NCBI GenBank assembly: GCA_910574195.1
Contig: CAJTBF010000011.1
Coordinates: 74,563 to 138,562, forward strand
Direction of reading: 5' to 3'
Source of the DNA: Lachnospiraceae bacterium
GTDB lineage: Bacteria; Bacillota; Clostridia; Lachnospirales; Lachnospiraceae
DNA length: 64,000 nucleotides
Under the pieces are notes generated by a model. It was given only the letters and a program-made list of their open reading frames with translations. It ran no database searches and had not been told where the DNA came from. Position 1 is the first letter of the stretch, and every line of letters starts with the position of its first letter. Made by a program: the position numbers and the translations under genes. Of this stretch, positions 1-8,255 are shown piece by piece.

Positions 1-1
1 G

Positions 2-478
2 AAAGCATGCAGTATCTTCCATGGAAGAGATTTGTTCGCATACTGTGCTGCAAGACTGGCGTCAGGCATTATCACATGGGAACAGGTCGGAAAAGAATAT
101 CCCCTTGAGGAAGTTGTGAAACTTCCACTGGTAAAACCGGAGTGCGGACAGGATGGAACGGTATCCGGCATGATTCAAAGCGCGGGCGTACACTTCGGAT
201 TGGTTTCCTCTAACATTCCGTATCAAATGCTGGAGGAAACAGGTGTAAGCTACGGAGATACCGTAAAAGTTAGAATCTGCCATAACGGGGAAGAAAAATA
301 TCTGGGAGAGGCAAAATACTGTAAGTCCTTCGGATATGTGGCAGAGGGAGAACCGGTTGTGATGGTAAGTGAATCCCTGACCGTACAGATTGCGCTGAAT
401 CTGCGTAACTTTGTAACCGTTTACGGCATTGGTCAGGGACCGGAATGGACGATTGCGTTCCAGAAAGCAGGGCGATAA
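2..478 (+). CDS. SAM hydroxide adenosyltransferase (DUF62) C-terminal part, truncated by window edge
   Basis: The reading frame is open from base 2, so the 5' end lies outside the window and the internal ATG at 32 is not a real start. It begins inside the family motif FHGRDLFAY (about bases 17-43), whose His belongs to the Asp-Arg-His triad of the DUF62 family. The rest is the C-terminal beta-barrel region. Known members split S-adenosylmethionine with water into adenosine and methionine; a related branch comprises fluorinases and chlorinases. It is a close paralogue of the gene 15 bases downstream: both share the motif and end alike (GPEWTI versus GDGWTI). The two genes, the acetyltransferase and the regulator probably form one operon. 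Function follows the family; the physiological reason for the reaction is unknown. Confidence 0.85.
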   Translation, partial: KACSIFHGRDLFAYCAARLASGIITWEQVGKEYPLEEVVKLPLVKPECGQDGTVSGMIQSAGVHFGLVSSNIPYQMLEETGVSYGDTVKVRICHNGEEKYLGEAKYCKSFGYVAEGEPVVMVSESLTVQIALNLRNFVTVYGIGQGPEWTIAFQKAGR

Positions 479-493
479 GCCGGAGGTGAAAAG

Positions 494-1345
494 ATGAGCA
501 AAGCATGCATTGTTTTACAGACTGATTTTGGCCTGAACTGGGGCACCGTAGCATCTATGTATGGGGTATGTAAGCAAGTGGATCCCCAGCTTGAGATTTT
601 TGATCTTTCCCATACGATTGAACAGTTCAATACACTGGCTGCTTCAGAGTGCCTTCAATATACGGTAAAATACTGGCCAAAAGGAACCGTATTTGTATCT
701 GTGGTAGATCCGGGCGTGGGAACATCCAGAAAGGCATGTGTGGCAAAGACAAAGAACGGATATTATATTGTGACCCCGGACAACGGGACTCTGACTCATA
801 TAAAGGAAATGTATGGGATCGAAGAAGTACGTGAAATTGATGAGACCGTGAACCGCTATCCCGGCTCAGAGAAAGTCAATGTTTTCCATGGAAGAGACTT
901 ATTTGCATATTGCGGGGCAAGACTGGCCGCAGGTGTGATCACCTATGAAGAAGTCGGTGAAGCATATCCCACAGAAGAGATTGTGATTCACGAACTTTCT
1001 TATGGACAATACGGAGATGGCTGGGCAGAAGGAAAGATCGGAGAAGCGCTGGAGCAATTCGGCAACATCAGTACGAACATATTGAATGATGATTTTGAGA
1101 AAACAGGAATCCGGGAAGGAGATATGGTACACATTCGGATTAAAAACAAAGCGGAAACCGTGTATGATTCACCGGTGTTGTATCATCGTTCTTTTGGGTT
1201 TGCAGAGATTGGAGATCCGGTACTTTTTAACGGGCTGGCGTCTTTTATTGCGCTTGGGCTGAACCAGCGCAGCTTTGCCGCAAAGTATCATATCAAAGGC
1301 GGAGACGGCTGGACGATACGGATTGAGAGGGAAAACCATGCTTAA
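494..1345 (+). CDS. SAM hydroxide adenosyltransferase (DUF62 family)
   Basis: Full-length 283-residue member of the SAM-dependent hydrolase/halogenase superfamily. Visible motifs are TDFG (residues 10-13), VVDPGVGTSRK (70-80), TPDNGTLT (94-101) and FHGRDLFAY (131-139). Asp72, Arg79 and His132 match the Asp-Arg-His water-activating triad of archaeal hydroxide adenosyltransferases, so a hydrolase rather than a halogenase is expected. The start at 494 has GGAGGTG at 482-488. It follows a second copy of the same family by 15 bases and overlaps the acetyltransferase gene by 8 bases. Products would be adenosine and methionine; whether this detoxifies, recycles or regulates SAM is not known. Confidence 0.88.
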   Translation: MSKACIVLQTDFGLNWGTVASMYGVCKQVDPQLEIFDLSHTIEQFNTLAASECLQYTVKYWPKGTVFVSVVDPGVGTSRKACVAKTKNGYYIVTPDNGTLTHIKEMYGIEEVREIDETVNRYPGSEKVNVFHGRDLFAYCGARLAAGVITYEEVGEAYPTEEIVIHELSYGQYGDGWAEGKIGEALEQFGNISTNILNDDFEKTGIREGDMVHIRIKNKAETVYDSPVLYHRSFGFAEIGDPVLFNGLASFIALGLNQRSFAAKYHIKGGDGWTIRIERENHA

Positions 1346-2117
1346 GAAGTGTACTGCCGAAGATGAAACTGTATTGAAAGAATACCTTATGAAGGAGAAA
1401 GAATATAATACATTTCTTCTGGCAGATATCGCGGCATATGGTTTTGACAATCCCTGCCAGGATGTATGGATGGAGACAAACGATGATGTTTGTGAAGGAA
1501 TTTATCTGAGATTTTACACCAATTTGCTTGTTTACAGCCAAAATGTAGGTTTAAAACAGACAAGCGTAGAAATTATTTTAAGAAAGTCTCCGGTATCTGT
1601 TATAATGGGAAAAAGCAGTACGCTCAAAGATCTTGGAAAATTTCTGTCAAAGGAATATGATTGTTCCGAAAAGCAGCTGTTCAGACTGCGTACAACCAAG
1701 AAGCTTCGGAATACCGTTTCTGATGTGTTACAGGCAGAGGAAAAGGATGTTGACGATATTTTCCATTTTCTGGAAAGTATCCCTCAGATACGGGCGTTAT
1801 ATACTTCTAAGGAAATGATTCGCGACAGAATTATCAACGGAGACGGCGTGCATTTGTTTATGCGGGACGGCAAGACGATTATTTCACATGGAAACAGTAC
1901 GACAGAGGCAGAGCAGACCGTGATGATCGGCGGCGTCGCGACAAAGGAAATGTACAGAAAAAAAGGGTATGCTTCCTGTGTGGTATCGGCGTTGTGCAAT
2001 TATATTTTAAGCCGCGGCAAGGCGCCCTGTCTGTTTGCAGAAAACGGACTCGCCCCTTTCTTTGAAAGTCTGGGATTTGAATCTCTGGGAGGATGGAGTA
2101 CGCTGGAAAGGAAATAG
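1338..2117 (+). CDS. GNAT family N-acetyltransferase
   Basis: 259-residue protein whose C-terminal half carries a GNAT acetyl-CoA binding motif: GGVATKEMYRKKGYAS (near residues 194-209) has the R-x-x-G-x-A loop that holds the pyrophosphate of CoA, followed by a FFESLGF segment typical of the last GNAT strand. The N-terminal half (about residues 1-130) resembles the extra domain of FR47-like acetyltransferases but has no motif I can name. I chose ATG 1338 because GAGAGG lies 7 bases upstream; a longer frame from 1275 would run deep into the preceding gene. The substrate is unknown. Its place between two DUF62 genes and a GntR regulator suggests co-regulation with SAM or adenosine metabolism. 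Confidence 0.8.
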   Translation: MLKKCTAEDETVLKEYLMKEKEYNTFLLADIAAYGFDNPCQDVWMETNDDVCEGIYLRFYTNLLVYSQNVGLKQTSVEIILRKSPVSVIMGKSSTLKDLGKFLSKEYDCSEKQLFRLRTTKKLRNTVSDVLQAEEKDVDDIFHFLESIPQIRALYTSKEMIRDRIINGDGVHLFMRDGKTIISHGNSTTEAEQTVMIGGVATKEMYRKKGYASCVVSALCNYILSRGKAPCLFAENGLAPFFESLGFESLGGWSTLERK

Positions 2118-2149
2118 AGAAACGGATGGAACACGAAAGGAATACACAG

Positions 2150-2878
2150 ATGAAGACGTTGGGAAACAGTAAGATTCCATCTTATGTTCCGATTTATGAC
2201 CGATTGTATACAGATATTATGGATGGGGTCTACGAACCGGGATCCAGACTGCCGGGCGAAGCGGCACTTGCCGGGAAATATCATGTAAGCAGGAATACGC
2301 TGCGTCAGGCGCTTACCGTTCTGGTGGAAGACGGACTGGTTACGAAGATACAGGGGAAAGGGACATTTGTTACCTACGACGGGAGACGGGAACAAGAGGA
2401 TCACGGGCTGTATAATCCAATGATTACATGCAGCAGAAGCCGTATTGACAAGGTGGATGTCTATTACAACTTTGGACCGGCAACAGAAGTCGGGCAGCGT
2501 AAACTGGGACTGCGTCCGAGCGAGATTGTATTGGCAGGCAACAGTGTATTTCATGCGAAAGGCAAGCCGGTGGGACATTCGTTTATGCAGATTCCGGTGA
2601 AGCACATAGAAAATCTGAATGTGGATCTGGGAAAAGAGGAAGATGTGCGTGAAGTAATCAACCACCATATTTTTGAAGTGTCCGCATCTGTAAAGATGTC
2701 GATTAAATTAATTTATGCGGAAGATTATATTACAAATTATTTAAAAGTGTCCCGGGAAACACCGTTAATTTTTATCGAAGAGATTTTTTATAATAAGGAA
2801 AAAGAAGCGGTTTCCAGGGGGAAATTTTATTTCCTGCCAGACGAGTATGATATTGTATTTCAGGACAAGGAAACATAA
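2150..2878 (+). CDS. GntR family transcriptional regulator with UTRA effector domain (HutC type)
   Basis: The N-terminus has a winged helix-turn-helix: PIYDRLYTDIMDGVYEPGSR, then LAGKYHVSRNTLRQAL as recognition helix and the wing GKGTFV. The C-terminal two thirds look like a UTRA small-molecule domain. ATG 2150 is preferred because GAAAGG lies 9 bases upstream and the protein then starts just before the conserved PxYxxIYDxL segment. ATG 2126 or 2093 would add 8 or 19 residues. It is the last gene of the rightward operon, so local control of the two DUF62 genes and the acetyltransferase is likely (inference). The effector cannot be read from sequence; UTRA domains commonly bind sugars, amino acids or their phosphates. 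Confidence 0.85.
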   Translation: MKTLGNSKIPSYVPIYDRLYTDIMDGVYEPGSRLPGEAALAGKYHVSRNTLRQALTVLVEDGLVTKIQGKGTFVTYDGRREQEDHGLYNPMITCSRSRIDKVDVYYNFGPATEVGQRKLGLRPSEIVLAGNSVFHAKGKPVGHSFMQIPVKHIENLNVDLGKEEDVREVINHHIFEVSASVKMSIKLIYAEDYITNYLKVSRETPLIFIEEIFYNKEKEAVSRGKFYFLPDEYDIVFQDKET

Positions 2879-2880
2879 AA

Positions 2881-2929
2881 GAGGCGTCGCTCCACAGATG
2901 GTGGGTATTCACCTGTGGAGCGGCGCCTC
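2881..2929. terminator. Strong bidirectional hairpin between convergent operons
   Basis: Bases 2881-2897 pair with 2913-2929 over 17 positions, with one G-U pair and a 15-base loop. Read leftward the stem is followed by TTTTATG, so it fits an intrinsic terminator for the gatB operon. Read rightward it lies 3 bases after the GntR stop but has no T-run. Confidence 0.75.
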
Positions 2930-3000
2930 CCCTGCGGTAAACAAAAGAACTACAGTGTGAACAGCGGGTGCTGTTCCACAATTATTCATGCAAAGATGTA

Positions 3001-4434
3001 CTACTGCAGCATCTCGCGCAGCATCTGATTCACCATACCGGGATTGGCTTTTCCTTTCATCATTTTCATCGTCTGTCCTACCAGCGCCCCCAGCGCTTTT
3101 TCTTTTCCGCCGCGATAGTCCGCGACCGCCTGTGGATTTTCGGCAATCACTTTTTTCAGTGTCTCCCGCAGAGCGCCCTCGTCATTCACCGTTTTTAACC
3201 CTTGTTCTTCCACATAGACTTCCGGATTGATATCTTCGTGAAATATCTTTTCAAAGACTTCCTTCGCCACGGAACTATTGATCACGCCTTTTTCCGTAAG
3301 ACAAACCAGCCGGGCCAGATTTTCCGGTGAAAATTTCAGATCTTCCGGCTCCATCCCGTTTTCTTTCATCAGACGCATGGTTTCCCCCATCAGCCAGTTG
3401 GACACTTTCTTAGGTTTCTGACAGAGTGCCGTAGCCGCCTCAAAGAGATCCGCCATACTCTTGGATTCCGTAAGAATTTCTGCGTCATACTGCGGAATAT
3501 CAAATTCTTTCCTGTACCGTTTCAGCTTCTCGCTCCGCAGCTCCGGCTGCCTACTTCTGACACGGGCAATCCACTCTTCACTGATCACGATCGGCACCAG
3601 ATCCGGCTCCGGAAAATACCGGTAATCCTGCGCATCCTCCTTGGAACGCATGGCGTAGGATGATTCTTTATTGTCGTCCCAGCGCCGTGTCTCCTGGATC
3701 ACCGGGCGTCCTTCCTCCAGCAATTCAATCTGCCTCGCACGTTCCCCTTCAATGGCGCGGGCAATAGCTTTAAAAGAGTTCAGATTCTTCATCTCGGTTC
3801 GGGTTCCGAATGTCTCGCTTCCTGCCTCCCGCACCGAAAGGTTTACATCCGCACGCATGGAACCTTCCTGAAGTTTACAGTCGGAAGCGCCCAGATACTG
3901 GATGATCTGACGCAGCTTTTCCAGATAGGCGATCACTTCCTTTGAAGAACGCATATCCGGTTCCGATACAATCTCCACCAGAGGGACTCCGCTTCGGTTG
4001 TAATCCACCAGGGACGTATCATCCCATTCGTCATGAATCAGCTTTCCGGCGTCCTCTTCCATATGCATTTCGTGAATCCGTATTTTTTTCACTGTATTTC
4101 CCGTCTCAATCTCCACATATCCATTCCTTGCAATCGGAAGATACAACTGAGAAATTTGATAGTTTTGCGGATTATCCGGATAGAAATAATTCTTCCGGTC
4201 AAATTTGCATACCCGTGTAATCTCACAGTTCGTCGCCAGTCCAATGGCCATTGCATATTCCACTACCTGCCGGTTCAATACCGGAAGGGAACCCGGCATC
4301 CCGGTGCAGACCGGACAGGTATGGGTATTCGGCGCCGCGCCGAAAGCCGTGCTGCACCCACAGAAAATCTTCGTTTTCGTTGCCAGTTCCACGTGCACTT
4401 CCAGGCCGATCACGGTTTCATATTGTTTTTTCAT
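3001..4434 (-). CDS. gatB: Asp-tRNA(Asn)/Glu-tRNA(Gln) amidotransferase subunit B
   Basis: 477 residues, the usual GatB length. It begins MKKQYETVIGLEVHVEL, the conserved GatB N-terminus, followed by the Zn/catalytic cradle region with CGCSTAFGAAPNTHTCPVC and MPGSLPVLN, and EMKNLNSF in the kinase-like domain. The C-terminal YqeY/GatB helical tail ends in GMVNQMLREML. GatB phosphorylates the misacylated Asp or Glu on tRNA and accepts ammonia channelled from GatA. The start at 4434 overlaps the gatA stop by ATGA, showing translational coupling; a longer frame to 4566 is only gatA read in another frame. It is the last gene of the T-box operon and ends before the hairpin at 2881-2929. Confidence 0.97.
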   Translation of the reverse strand: MKKQYETVIGLEVHVELATKTKIFCGCSTAFGAAPNTHTCPVCTGMPGSLPVLNRQVVEYAMAIGLATNCEITRVCKFDRKNYFYPDNPQNYQISQLYLPIARNGYVEIETGNTVKKIRIHEMHMEEDAGKLIHDEWDDTSLVDYNRSGVPLVEIVSEPDMRSSKEVIAYLEKLRQIIQYLGASDCKLQEGSMRADVNLSVREAGSETFGTRTEMKNLNSFKAIARAIEGERARQIELLEEGRPVIQETRRWDDNKESSYAMRSKEDAQDYRYFPEPDLVPIVISEEWIARVRSRQPELRSEKLKRYRKEFDIPQYDAEILTESKSMADLFEAATALCQKPKKVSNWLMGETMRLMKENGMEPEDLKFSPENLARLVCLTEKGVINSSVAKEVFEKIFHEDINPEVYVEEQGLKTVNDEGALRETLKKVIAENPQAVADYRGGKEKALGALVGQTMKMMKGKANPGMVNQMLREMLQ

Positions 4435-5987
4435 CTTGCCTGCACCTCCTTTCCTGCGGATACCTCTTCTTTCTTTTCCACTGTGTTCCGTACGGTTTTT
4501 TCCCGGCACGTTTCCTGTAACTTTTCGATATCCGCCGGTTTTTCGAACTGCCGGTTCGTCGCACATTCATAGGTGTACGCGGCACGAAGCAGTATTTTCT
4601 CCTGAAAATGGTTCCCGATCAACTGCATCCCGATGGGCAGTCCGTTCTGATCCCGGCCCACCGGAACGGCCATGCCCGGAAGTCCCGCCAGATTCACCGC
4701 AATGGTATAAATATCGCCCAGATACATTTTCAGCGGATCACACAGACTTTCCCCCAGTAACGGGGCCGTCGTCGGCGCCGTCGGTCCCAGAAGCAGATCA
4801 TACTTTTCAAACGCCTGGTCAAATGCCTGTTTGATCAATGCTTTGGTCTTAAGGGCTTTCAGATAATAGGCGTCATAATACCCGGAGCTTAACACAAAGG
4901 ATCCCAGCATAATCCGCCGTTTTACCTCCGCGCCAAAACCTTCCGAACGTGTCTTTTTATACATGTTGTGCAGTCCGTCATAGTCCGCGGTACGATACCC
5001 GTACTTCACGCCGTCAAACCGTTCCAGATTGGAACTTGCCTCCGCCGAAGCGATGACGTAATAAGCCGGAATCGCGTAATCCACAAGACTCAAATGAAAC
5101 CTCTCTACAACGGCGCCCTGTTCTTCCAGGATGTTCGCCGCAGCCCGGATAGCTTCCGCCACTTCCTCGTCCAGTCCTTCCCCGAAATAATCGGCCGGAA
5201 TCCCGATCCGCAGCCCTTTCACATCCTCTGTCAGCGCTTCCGTAAAATGGAGGTCTTCCCGTCGGATGGACGTACTGTCCTTTTCGTCATACGAAGCAAT
5301 GGCCTCCAAAACAGCGGCACAATCGGCCGCGTCCTTTGTGATGGGGCCAATCTGATCCAGGGAAGAACCATAAGCGATCAGGCCATAGCGGGACACCGTC
5401 CCATAGGTCGGTTTCAATCCCACCACACCGCAGAAAGAACTGGGCTGGCGGATCGAACCGCCGGTATCAGATCCCAGCGCATAGAAGCATTCCTGCGCCG
5501 CCACCGCCGCACAGGAACCGCCGGACGATCCGCCCGGTACATGTTCCGGATGATGGGGATTCCTGGTCGGCCCGTACCAGGAAGTTTCTGTGGTGCTTCC
5601 CATAGCAAATTCGTCCATATTGGTTTTCCCCAGAATCACCGCGCCGCTTCTCTGCAGATTCCTCACTGCCTCCGCCGTATACGTGGGCCGGTAATCAGAA
5701 AGAATTTTGGAACTGCACGTCGTCAGTTCCCCGGCAATGCACAGGTTATCTTTCACCGCCACCGGAACGCCTGCCAGAGGGCCTGTCAGTTCCCCGGCAA
5801 TGATTTTTTTCTGTACTTCTTCCGCCTGCGCAAGCGCGTCTTCTCTATTGAATGTCACATAACTGTGAAGCAGAGGTTCTGCCGTTTCTGCCCGCGCAAA
5901 CACTGCTTCCACAGCTTCTGCCGCCGATACCTCTCTCTGTCTGATCTTTTTTCCCAGCTCTACTGCCGTCAGATCTAATAGTTCCAT
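4431..5987 (-). CDS. gatA: Asp-tRNA(Asn)/Glu-tRNA(Gln) amidotransferase subunit A
   Basis: 518-residue amidase-signature enzyme. The catalytic triad is visible: Lys in GVPVAVKDN (near residue 79), the cis-Ser in the glycine-rich PGGSSGGSCAAV and the nucleophilic Ser in GSDTGGSIRQP. It hydrolyses glutamine or asparagine to release ammonia for GatB. The C-terminus past the usual MQLIGNHFQE segment carries a charged extension of about 45 residues that overlaps the start of gatB and is longer than in most GatA proteins. Start 5987 has GGAGGAG upstream; gatC ends 15 bases before it. It acts in the cytoplasm as part of GatCAB. Confidence 0.97.
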   Translation of the reverse strand: MELLDLTAVELGKKIRQREVSAAEAVEAVFARAETAEPLLHSYVTFNREDALAQAEEVQKKIIAGELTGPLAGVPVAVKDNLCIAGELTTCSSKILSDYRPTYTAEAVRNLQRSGAVILGKTNMDEFAMGSTTETSWYGPTRNPHHPEHVPGGSSGGSCAAVAAQECFYALGSDTGGSIRQPSSFCGVVGLKPTYGTVSRYGLIAYGSSLDQIGPITKDAADCAAVLEAIASYDEKDSTSIRREDLHFTEALTEDVKGLRIGIPADYFGEGLDEEVAEAIRAAANILEEQGAVVERFHLSLVDYAIPAYYVIASAEASSNLERFDGVKYGYRTADYDGLHNMYKKTRSEGFGAEVKRRIMLGSFVLSSGYYDAYYLKALKTKALIKQAFDQAFEKYDLLLGPTAPTTAPLLGESLCDPLKMYLGDIYTIAVNLAGLPGMAVPVGRDQNGLPIGMQLIGNHFQEKILLRAAYTYECATNRQFEKPADIEKLQETCREKTVRNTVEKKEEVSAGKEVQAR

Positions 5988-6002
5988 GCCCGCACTCCTC
6001 CT

Positions 6003-6296
6003 TTATCCGATTGTTTTCGGCACTTCAAAATAGTCGTCCTTCCGCAAAGGAGCGTTTCCCAGTGTTTCCTCTTTGTTGTCCCCATTGGTCACCACGTCTT
6101 CCCGAAATACATTTTGTACCGGAAGTACATGGGACATTGGCTCGACGCCGGAGGTATCCAGTTCATTCAAAGTATCAATATAATCCAGCATTTTTTCCAT
6201 GTCCTTTTTCGCGGCTTCCTTTTCCTGCCCGGACAATTCCAGCTTTGCCAGAATTCCTACATAATCCATCACTTCATCGGAAATCTTATTCGCCAT
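6003..6296 (-). CDS. gatC: Asp-tRNA(Asn)/Glu-tRNA(Gln) amidotransferase subunit C
   Basis: 97 residues, normal for GatC. The pattern VGILAKLELSGQEKE, followed by MLDYIDTLNELDTSGVEPMSHVLP and then VFREDVV, is the GatC signature that wraps around GatA and contacts GatB. Start 6296 has AGGAGGAG just upstream. It stabilises the amidotransferase and has no catalytic residues. It sits between the AspRS gene (46-base gap) and gatA (15-base gap), in a single transcription unit. Confidence 0.96.
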   Translation of the reverse strand: MANKISDEVMDYVGILAKLELSGQEKEAAKKDMEKMLDYIDTLNELDTSGVEPMSHVLPVQNVFREDVVTNGDNKEETLGNAPLRKDDYFEVPKTIG

Positions 6297-6342
6297 CCTG
6301 CTCCTCCTTTTTTGTCCACATTCTCCTGAACTCTTTCCTTCT

Positions 6343-7674
6343 CTATGGTTCCAGTCTGCTTAAATCCCGTGGAAAAAGCGTTGTCTCCCGTACATTGTCC
6401 TCCAAAAGCAATTTCATCGTCAGACGTTCCATCCCGATTCCCAGCCCTCCATGGGGCGGCATCCCATGACGGAATGCGCTCAGATATTGTTCCATTCCTT
6501 CTTCCGTCATCCCTCTCGCTTCCATCTTTTCCCGCAGCTTTTTATATTCATGAATCCGCTGGCCGCCGGTGGTAATCTCCATTCCCCGAAACAGCAGATC
6601 AAAACTCAGTGTATAGGTTGGATCTTTTGGATCATCCATGGCGTAAAACGGCCGCTTTTTGGACGGATAATGGGTGACAAATACAAAATCCGCATCCCAC
6701 TCTTCTTTGGCATATCTGCTGATCAAAAGTTCTTCCTCCGGTTCCAGATCAAAGGGATTCTTGATCTTTCTTTTGTATTTTTCCGACACCAGACGCTTGA
6801 TCTCATCAAACCGAACCTCCGGAATTCCATCCGTCCTCGGCAGATCTATTTTCAGGATCTCCAATTCCCGGCCGTACTCCTTTTCCAGAAGTTTCATGAT
6901 ATATTGCAGCACGCCGGTTTCCATCCCCATAATCTCTTCAAATCCGTCAATATAACCCATCTCAAAATCCAGGCTGGTATATTCATTCAGGTGTCTCTTG
7001 GTATTATGCTTTTCTGCCCGGAATACCGGCGCCGTCTCAAATACCCGGTCGAAAACCCCCACCATCATCTGTTTATAGAACTGCGGACTTTGCTGTAAGA
7101 TTGCCGGTCTGTGGAAATATTCCAGCTTAAAAAGATTGGCGCCGCCCTCCGCACTTTTGGCCCCGATCTTCGGCGTATGAATCTCCGTAAACCCCTGCCC
7201 GTACAGAAAATCCCGAAACCCTCTTACAATGCCTTCCTGAATCCGGAATTTGGCCCGCTCCCGGATGTTGCGCAGGGAAATCGGACGATAGTTCAGCTTT
7301 GCCTCCAAAGACGTATTCAATTTCCACTTGGCTATGGGAAGTGGCATGGATTCCGCCGGTTCGCTTAACACGGTCCCTTCCAAAATCCGAATTTCCATTC
7401 CATGGGGCGCCTTCTCCGCCTCTGTCAGGATTCCCGTCAATTCCACCGCATCTGCTTCTTTCAGCGCTTTCAGCGGAAATTTTGTGATTCCTTCCTCATA
7501 GACACACTGCAGCAGTCCTTCGCGCTTTCGCAGGATCACAAAAGCCACATTGCCCATCCTGCGGATCGTATGGATGGCGCCGTTTACCTTCACTGTCTGC
7601 CCTGCCATACGCTGTACGGATAACTCACTGATTTCCAATGTTTCTTTTTCTTTGATTCCGGTTACAAATTCCAT
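6343..7674 (-). CDS. aspS: Archaeal-type (probably non-discriminating) aspartyl-tRNA synthetase
   Basis: 443-residue class II synthetase: an N-terminal OB-fold anticodon domain (residues about 15-105; VKVNGAIHTIRRMGNVAFVI), then the catalytic domain with motif 2 (FRAEKHNTKRHLNEYTSLDF) and motif 3 (GGLGIGMERLT). It lacks the roughly 100-residue GAD insertion and the ~590-residue length of ordinary bacterial AspRS, so it is of the archaeal/AspS2 type. With gatCAB directly downstream and an Asn T-box upstream, the likely job is to charge tRNA(Asn) with Asp for amidation to Asn. I chose ATG 7674 because AAAGGAG precedes it; extending to 7773 adds non-conserved residues. The non-discriminating nature is inferred from context, not from specificity residues. 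Confidence 0.93.
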   Translation of the reverse strand: MEFVTGIKEKETLEISELSVQRMAGQTVKVNGAIHTIRRMGNVAFVILRKREGLLQCVYEEGITKFPLKALKEADAVELTGILTEAEKAPHGMEIRILEGTVLSEPAESMPLPIAKWKLNTSLEAKLNYRPISLRNIRERAKFRIQEGIVRGFRDFLYGQGFTEIHTPKIGAKSAEGGANLFKLEYFHRPAILQQSPQFYKQMMVGVFDRVFETAPVFRAEKHNTKRHLNEYTSLDFEMGYIDGFEEIMGMETGVLQYIMKLLEKEYGRELEILKIDLPRTDGIPEVRFDEIKRLVSEKYKRKIKNPFDLEPEEELLISRYAKEEWDADFVFVTHYPSKKRPFYAMDDPKDPTYTLSFDLLFRGMEITTGGQRIHEYKKLREKMEARGMTEEGMEQYLSAFRHGMPPHGGLGIGMERLTMKLLLEDNVRETTLFPRDLSRLEP

Positions 7675-7849
7675 GATCTTATTCTCCTTTCCTGTTCCTG
7701 CACACCCTGAGACTTTTTTCCTCACCACAGCTATTTTCCGACTCCATATCATACCTTTCCAGGGCTCCGCCATTCAACGCCCTCCGGCGAATGAATTTTC
7801 AAACACGCTCTAAAACAAGATATCATATCATTCTCCCGTAACTGTGCAC

Positions 7850-8220
7850 AAAAAAAGTCCCTGGATGCCATTCGTGCATCCCGGGACGGAAGTTATGTCG
7901 ATAAAATCCGCGGTACCACCCGCATTGAATCGCTCTGTCTACCCCCTTGTAGTACAAAACGATCCCTCTCTCTGCATGTAACGTATGCTCCACGTACCGG
8001 CCTACTCTTCTTTCAGCCGGTCAGCTCCCGAGTGTTCCCATGATCTTCTCCCCTGTCCGGCGCTCTCAGTCGGTGACGCCAACTTCCTGTCAGTCTCTGA
8101 AAATCCGAGTCTCGTTCTCTGCCTTTCTTCAATCCATGACAGCATTCCTCTTCTCACTGCCATGTACCTGTTTTGTGAAAAGCGGATTCCCTCCTTTTCA
8201 CACTTTAGTATATAAAAATC
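7850..8220 (-). promoter_or_regulatory. T-box riboswitch leader, apparent Asn (AAC) specifier
   Basis: On the minus strand the T-box hallmark GGGTGGTACCGCGG lies at 7908-7921. A terminator hairpin follows (7857-7887, about 12 bp with one mismatch) and then seven T residues (7850-7856). The Stem I 3' side reads GGGAACACTCGGGAGCTG (8039-8022); by comparison with the tyrS-type arrangement the specifier is AAC at 8036-8034, an Asn codon. Uncharged tRNA(Asn) would stabilise the antiterminator and turn on aspS-gatCAB. The specifier was aligned by eye; the T-box and terminator are clear. Confidence 0.92.
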
Positions 8221-8226
8221 TTTTTT

Positions 8227-8255
8227 ATAATAGCACAGTTTTTTTCAGTTTGCAA
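8227..8255 (-). promoter_or_regulatory. Promoter of the T-box aspS-gatCAB operon
   Basis: Minus strand: -35 TTGCAA (8255-8250), a 17-base spacer and -10 TATTAT (8232-8227). Transcription would begin near 8220, just before the T-box leader. The -35 box lies within the last codons of the DUF1097 gene. Confidence 0.7.

Noticed and set aside
2000..2668. 222-codon minus-strand frame in the GNAT/GntR region
   Set aside because: Antisense shadow crossing two good plus-strand genes.
4968..5978. 336-codon plus-strand frame inside gatA
   Set aside because: Antisense shadow of a clear GatA; Arg/His/Cys-rich composition and no domain.
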